The translations under genes and the position numbers were made by a program. From assembly GCA_009780115.1 (NCBI GenBank), contig WRAQ01000006.1, forward strand, positions 1-64,000: 64,000 bases of DNA, in the 5' to 3' direction. The notes under the pieces were generated by a model. It was not told the origin of the DNA. It saw nothing but the letters and a program-made list of their open reading frames with translations, and made no database searches. Shown here one piece after another: positions 61,509 to 64,000 of the stretch. Origin of the DNA: Lachnospiraceae bacterium. Lineage in GTDB: Bacteria > Bacillota > Clostridia > Lachnospirales > Lachnospiraceae. Numbering within the stretch: the stretch's first letter is position 1; each line of letters starts with the position of its first letter.

Positions 61509-63404
61509 ATGTCCAAGGTATTCATATCGAAAGATGATCAATATTTATTTGCAAAAGGGACCCATTACGATATTTACAAAAAACTTGGCGCCCACCCATC
61601 AGAAGAAAATGGGAAAAAGGGCACATTTTTTGCGGTTTGGGCACCAAATGCAGAAGCGGTATATGTGATTGGGACTTTTAATTCATGGGATGAAAAAGCC
61701 CACCAAATGAAAAATCTTGGCCCCGGCGGAATCCATAGCCTGTTTATCCCCGGTGTTGGCGTAAATGAATTATATAAATATCTGATTATTACCCCGTCCG
61801 GTGAAAAACTATACAAAGCTGACCCATATGCCAACTATGCCGAGCTTAGACCCGGGACTGCCTCGAAAACCACCGACATTTCTCAATTTAAGTGGACTGA
61901 TAATGCTTGGATGCGCGAACGTGACAGCAAAGGCCATACCGGCAATCCAGTTGCAATATATGAATGTCATATCGGTTCATGGATGCGCCACCCGGGTTGT
62001 GAAGACGACGGTTTTTATACTTACCGCGAGTTTGCGGAACGGATTGTCGAGTATCTTAAAGAAATGAAATATACCCACATTGAATTAATCGGAATATCGG
62101 AATATCCTTATGACGGCTCGTGGGGTTATCAAGTTACCGGTTATTTTGCTCCGACCTCACGTTATGGCGAGCCAACCGATTTTATGTATCTGGTTAATTT
62201 ATTGCACCGTAACAAAATCGGCGTTATCTTAGACTGGGTCCCGGCGCATTTTTGTACTGATTCCCACGGCCTTGGCTGTTTTGACGGGCAGTGTATCTAT
62301 GAGCATCCCGATCCACGCCTTGGCGAACATCCCGACTGGGGTACGAAGATATTTAACTATGGAAAAACGGAAGTAAAGAATTTCCTGATTGCCAATGCCC
62401 TCTATTGGATCAGGGAGTTCCATATTGATGGTATCCGTGTTGATGCGGTCGCTTCAATGCTTTATTTAGATTATGGAAAAAGTGAAGGCCAGTGGGTCGC
62501 CAACGAATATGGCGGCAACAAAAATCTGGAGGCAATCGAATTTTTCCGGCATCTTAATTCGGTTATTCTTGGCGCTTATCCCGGCTTTATGTCAATCGCG
62601 GAAGAATCAACGGCTTGGCCTTTGGTAACTGGAATGGTGGAAGACGGCGGTTTGGGCTTTAGTTTCAAATGGAATATGGGTTGGATGCACGATTTTTGTG
62701 AGTATATGAAGCTTGACCCGTATTTCCGCCGTAACAATCACCATGCGCTGACTTTTGCGATGAGTTATAATAATGCCGAAAATTATATTTTACCCCTTTC
62801 CCATGATGAAGTAGTTCATTTAAAGTGTTCAATGGTCAACAAAATGCCCGGTTATATGACGGATAAATATGCCAACCTGCGCGCCGGATATACCTATATG
62901 TTTGGGCATAGCGGGAAAAAGTTGTTGTTCATGGGCCAGGATTTTGGACAGGAGCGGGAATGGAGCGAAGAGCGGGAGCTTGACTGGTATTTACTTAATG
63001 AGGGACATAATAAAGGCTTGCATGAATATGTTAAAGAACTGCTTAAGGTCTACCGCAAGTATCCGTGTATGTATGAGATAGACAATGACTGGGGCGGCTT
63101 CGAGTGGCTGAATGCCGATGATTCCGAGCGAAGCACATATAGTTTTTTCCGTAAGGCAAAGAGCGGCCGGAATAATTTGTTATTTGTGATTAATATGACC
63201 CCGATGACTTGGGAAAAATATCGGGTTGGCGTGCCGAAAAAAGGCAAACACAAATTGCTGCTTAATAGTTGCGAAGAGCGGTTTGGGGGATGCGGGGCGG
63301 AGATTCCGGCGGAACTTGTTTCCGAACCGGTTAAATGTAATTCGCAAAAAAATTCGCTCACATTTGATATCCCGCCATATTGTGCTGCGGTATATCTATT
63401 TTAG
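61509..63404 (+). CDS. glgB: 1,4-alpha-glucan branching enzyme
   Basis: 631 residues. An N-terminal CBM48 domain (GTFFAVWAPNAEAVYVIGTF, FNSWD) is followed by a GH13 barrel. Catalytic residues: nucleophile Asp in GIRVDAVASMLY, acid Glu in SIAEEST, and Asp in LSHDEVVH; the WELL-type region is PYDGSWGYQVTGYFAPTSRY. It forms alpha-1,6 branches in glycogen. No other glg gene is in the window. Confidence 0.95.
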   Translation: MSKVFISKDDQYLFAKGTHYDIYKKLGAHPSEENGKKGTFFAVWAPNAEAVYVIGTFNSWDEKAHQMKNLGPGGIHSLFIPGVGVNELYKYLIITPSGEKLYKADPYANYAELRPGTASKTTDISQFKWTDNAWMRERDSKGHTGNPVAIYECHIGSWMRHPGCEDDGFYTYREFAERIVEYLKEMKYTHIELIGISEYPYDGSWGYQVTGYFAPTSRYGEPTDFMYLVNLLHRNKIGVILDWVPAHFCTDSHGLGCFDGQCIYEHPDPRLGEHPDWGTKIFNYGKTEVKNFLIANALYWIREFHIDGIRVDAVASMLYLDYGKSEGQWVANEYGGNKNLEAIEFFRHLNSVILGAYPGFMSIAEESTAWPLVTGMVEDGGLGFSFKWNMGWMHDFCEYMKLDPYFRRNNHHALTFAMSYNNAENYILPLSHDEVVHLKCSMVNKMPGYMTDKYANLRAGYTYMFGHSGKKLLFMGQDFGQEREWSEERELDWYLLNEGHNKGLHEYVKELLKVYRKYPCMYEIDNDWGGFEWLNADDSERSTYSFFRKAKSGRNNLLFVINMTPMTWEKYRVGVPKKGKHKLLLNSCEERFGGCGAEIPAELVSEPVKCNSQKNSLTFDIPPYCAAVYLF

Positions 63405-63502
63405 TTAGCAAGCGGAAATGCACTTTCTAAGACGGGCTTTGGAAAATGTCCCGGCGACAAAGGCATTATTCCAACTTGCGAAATAGAAGGTAAAAATCAA
63501 TC

Positions 63503-64000
63503 ATGTACACTAAGAATGACTTAAAAAAGCAATTAAAAGAATTGGGCATTGACCCATATGGTACTTTAAAAGTACATATTTCGTACAAATCACTTGGCAA
63601 AATAAGAGGGCGTGCCGATGCGGTTCTTGATGCGCTTATCGAATATATGGAGCCAGGATTATTAGTCTTTCCAAGCCATACCTGGCATATCACGGAAGAA
63701 AACCCGGTTATGGATGTACTTTATACCCCGACTTGTGTTGGTATTTTGACAGAAATGTTCCGCACCCGGCCCGGAGTAATCCGTAGTTTGCACCCGACCC
63801 ACGCAGTTGCGGCCTTGGGGGCAGATGCTGCTTCATTCGTTGCCGGAGAAGAAAAAATCGAAACACCTTGTGGGGTGGGCGGCGCCCATTACAAATTGTG
63901 GGAACGGGATGCCCAGATTTTGTTGATTGGAGTAAACTTTTCCCGTAGTACATATATTCACGGGATTGAAGAATGGGAAAACGCCGCAGGGGCAATTTCA
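63503..64000 (+). CDS. AAC(3)-family N-acetyltransferase, 3' end outside window
   Basis: The first 166 codons of an Antibiotic_NAT/YokD-type protein: LKVHISYKSLGKIRGRADAV, PSHTWHITEEN, RTRPGVIRSLHPTHAVAALG with the catalytic His, and LLIGVNFSRSTYIHGIEE. The family includes aminoglycoside 3-N-acetyltransferases, but many chromosomal members such as YokD do not give resistance. AGAAGG precedes the ATG. Truncated by the window edge, not by mutation. Confidence 0.85.
   Translation, partial: MYTKNDLKKQLKELGIDPYGTLKVHISYKSLGKIRGRADAVLDALIEYMEPGLLVFPSHTWHITEENPVMDVLYTPTCVGILTEMFRTRPGVIRSLHPTHAVAALGADAASFVAGEEKIETPCGVGGAHYKLWERDAQILLIGVNFSRSTYIHGIEEWENAAGAIS

Overview
The window looks like a chromosome segment of a spore-forming, low-GC Bacillota in the class Clostridia, probably close to Lachnospiraceae. 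The reasons are the sporulation genes yabP and yabQ, BclA/BclB-like collagen exosporium proteins, a CIRCE-controlled hrcA-grpE-dnaK-dnaJ operon, an Agr-type peptide signalling system, a DUF6465 protein and a PstS with permuted halves. No species assignment is possible from the sequence alone.

Layout. 1-3,010: tail of an unknown gene, a membrane-anchored protein, and a WYL regulator with a GyrI-like partner. 3,013-9,643: phosphate operon pstS-C-A-B-phoU-phoP-phoR. 9,713-11,756: an AlkZ-related protein and a PEGA lipoprotein. 11,802-18,444: the conserved hup-rqcP ... yabP-yabQ-divIC neighbourhood, split by a 4.6 kb spore-surface cassette (glycosyltransferase, two collagen-like proteins, a related non-collagen protein and a holin-like protein). 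18,817-23,586: argC, an AraC regulator, an aminotransferase, uppP and a histone-H1-like DUF6465 protein.

23,667-40,505 is the most unusual part: an AT-rich, about 17 kb quorum-sensing and biosynthetic locus. It has agrB, a convergently oriented agrD of 50 codons on the minus strand, an AgrA-like LytTR regulator and an AgrC-like kinase. A single long operon follows: a LoaP-type antiterminator, two free carrier proteins, an adenylation-thiolation enzyme, a double-glycine precursor peptide, an orphan solute-binding lipoprotein, a radical SAM/SPASM maturase, three BtrH-like (acyltransferase-fold) proteins, a C39-peptidase ABC exporter, a short HlyD-like protein and a glutamate-decarboxylase-like enzyme. 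Three promoters (agrB, agrD, loaP) share a pair of direct repeats (TATCAC, period exactly 20 bp) with the -35 hexamer starting exactly 14 nt after the start of the proximal repeat. This ties the pheromone circuit to the cluster. My reading, which is inference, is a pheromone-controlled peptide product that is radical-SAM modified, possibly acylated with an amino acid such as GABA, and exported.

40,547-45,604: heat-shock operon, with a folded-RNA candidate between dnaK and dnaJ. 45,590-55,140: an accessory island next to tRNA-Lys(CTT), with an adenine methylase, an antimicrobial-peptide-type response regulator/ABC/kinase module, a DUF4258/YgiT toxin-antitoxin-like pair, a HEPN-like protein, a serine-recombinase stub ending in a 49-nt copy of the tRNA 3' half, and a Sau3AI-like restriction-modification pair. 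55,369-64,000: backbone genes tatD, rsmA, galK, a large acidic TPR/degenerate AAA+ protein, glgB and a truncated AAC(3)-family acetyltransferase.
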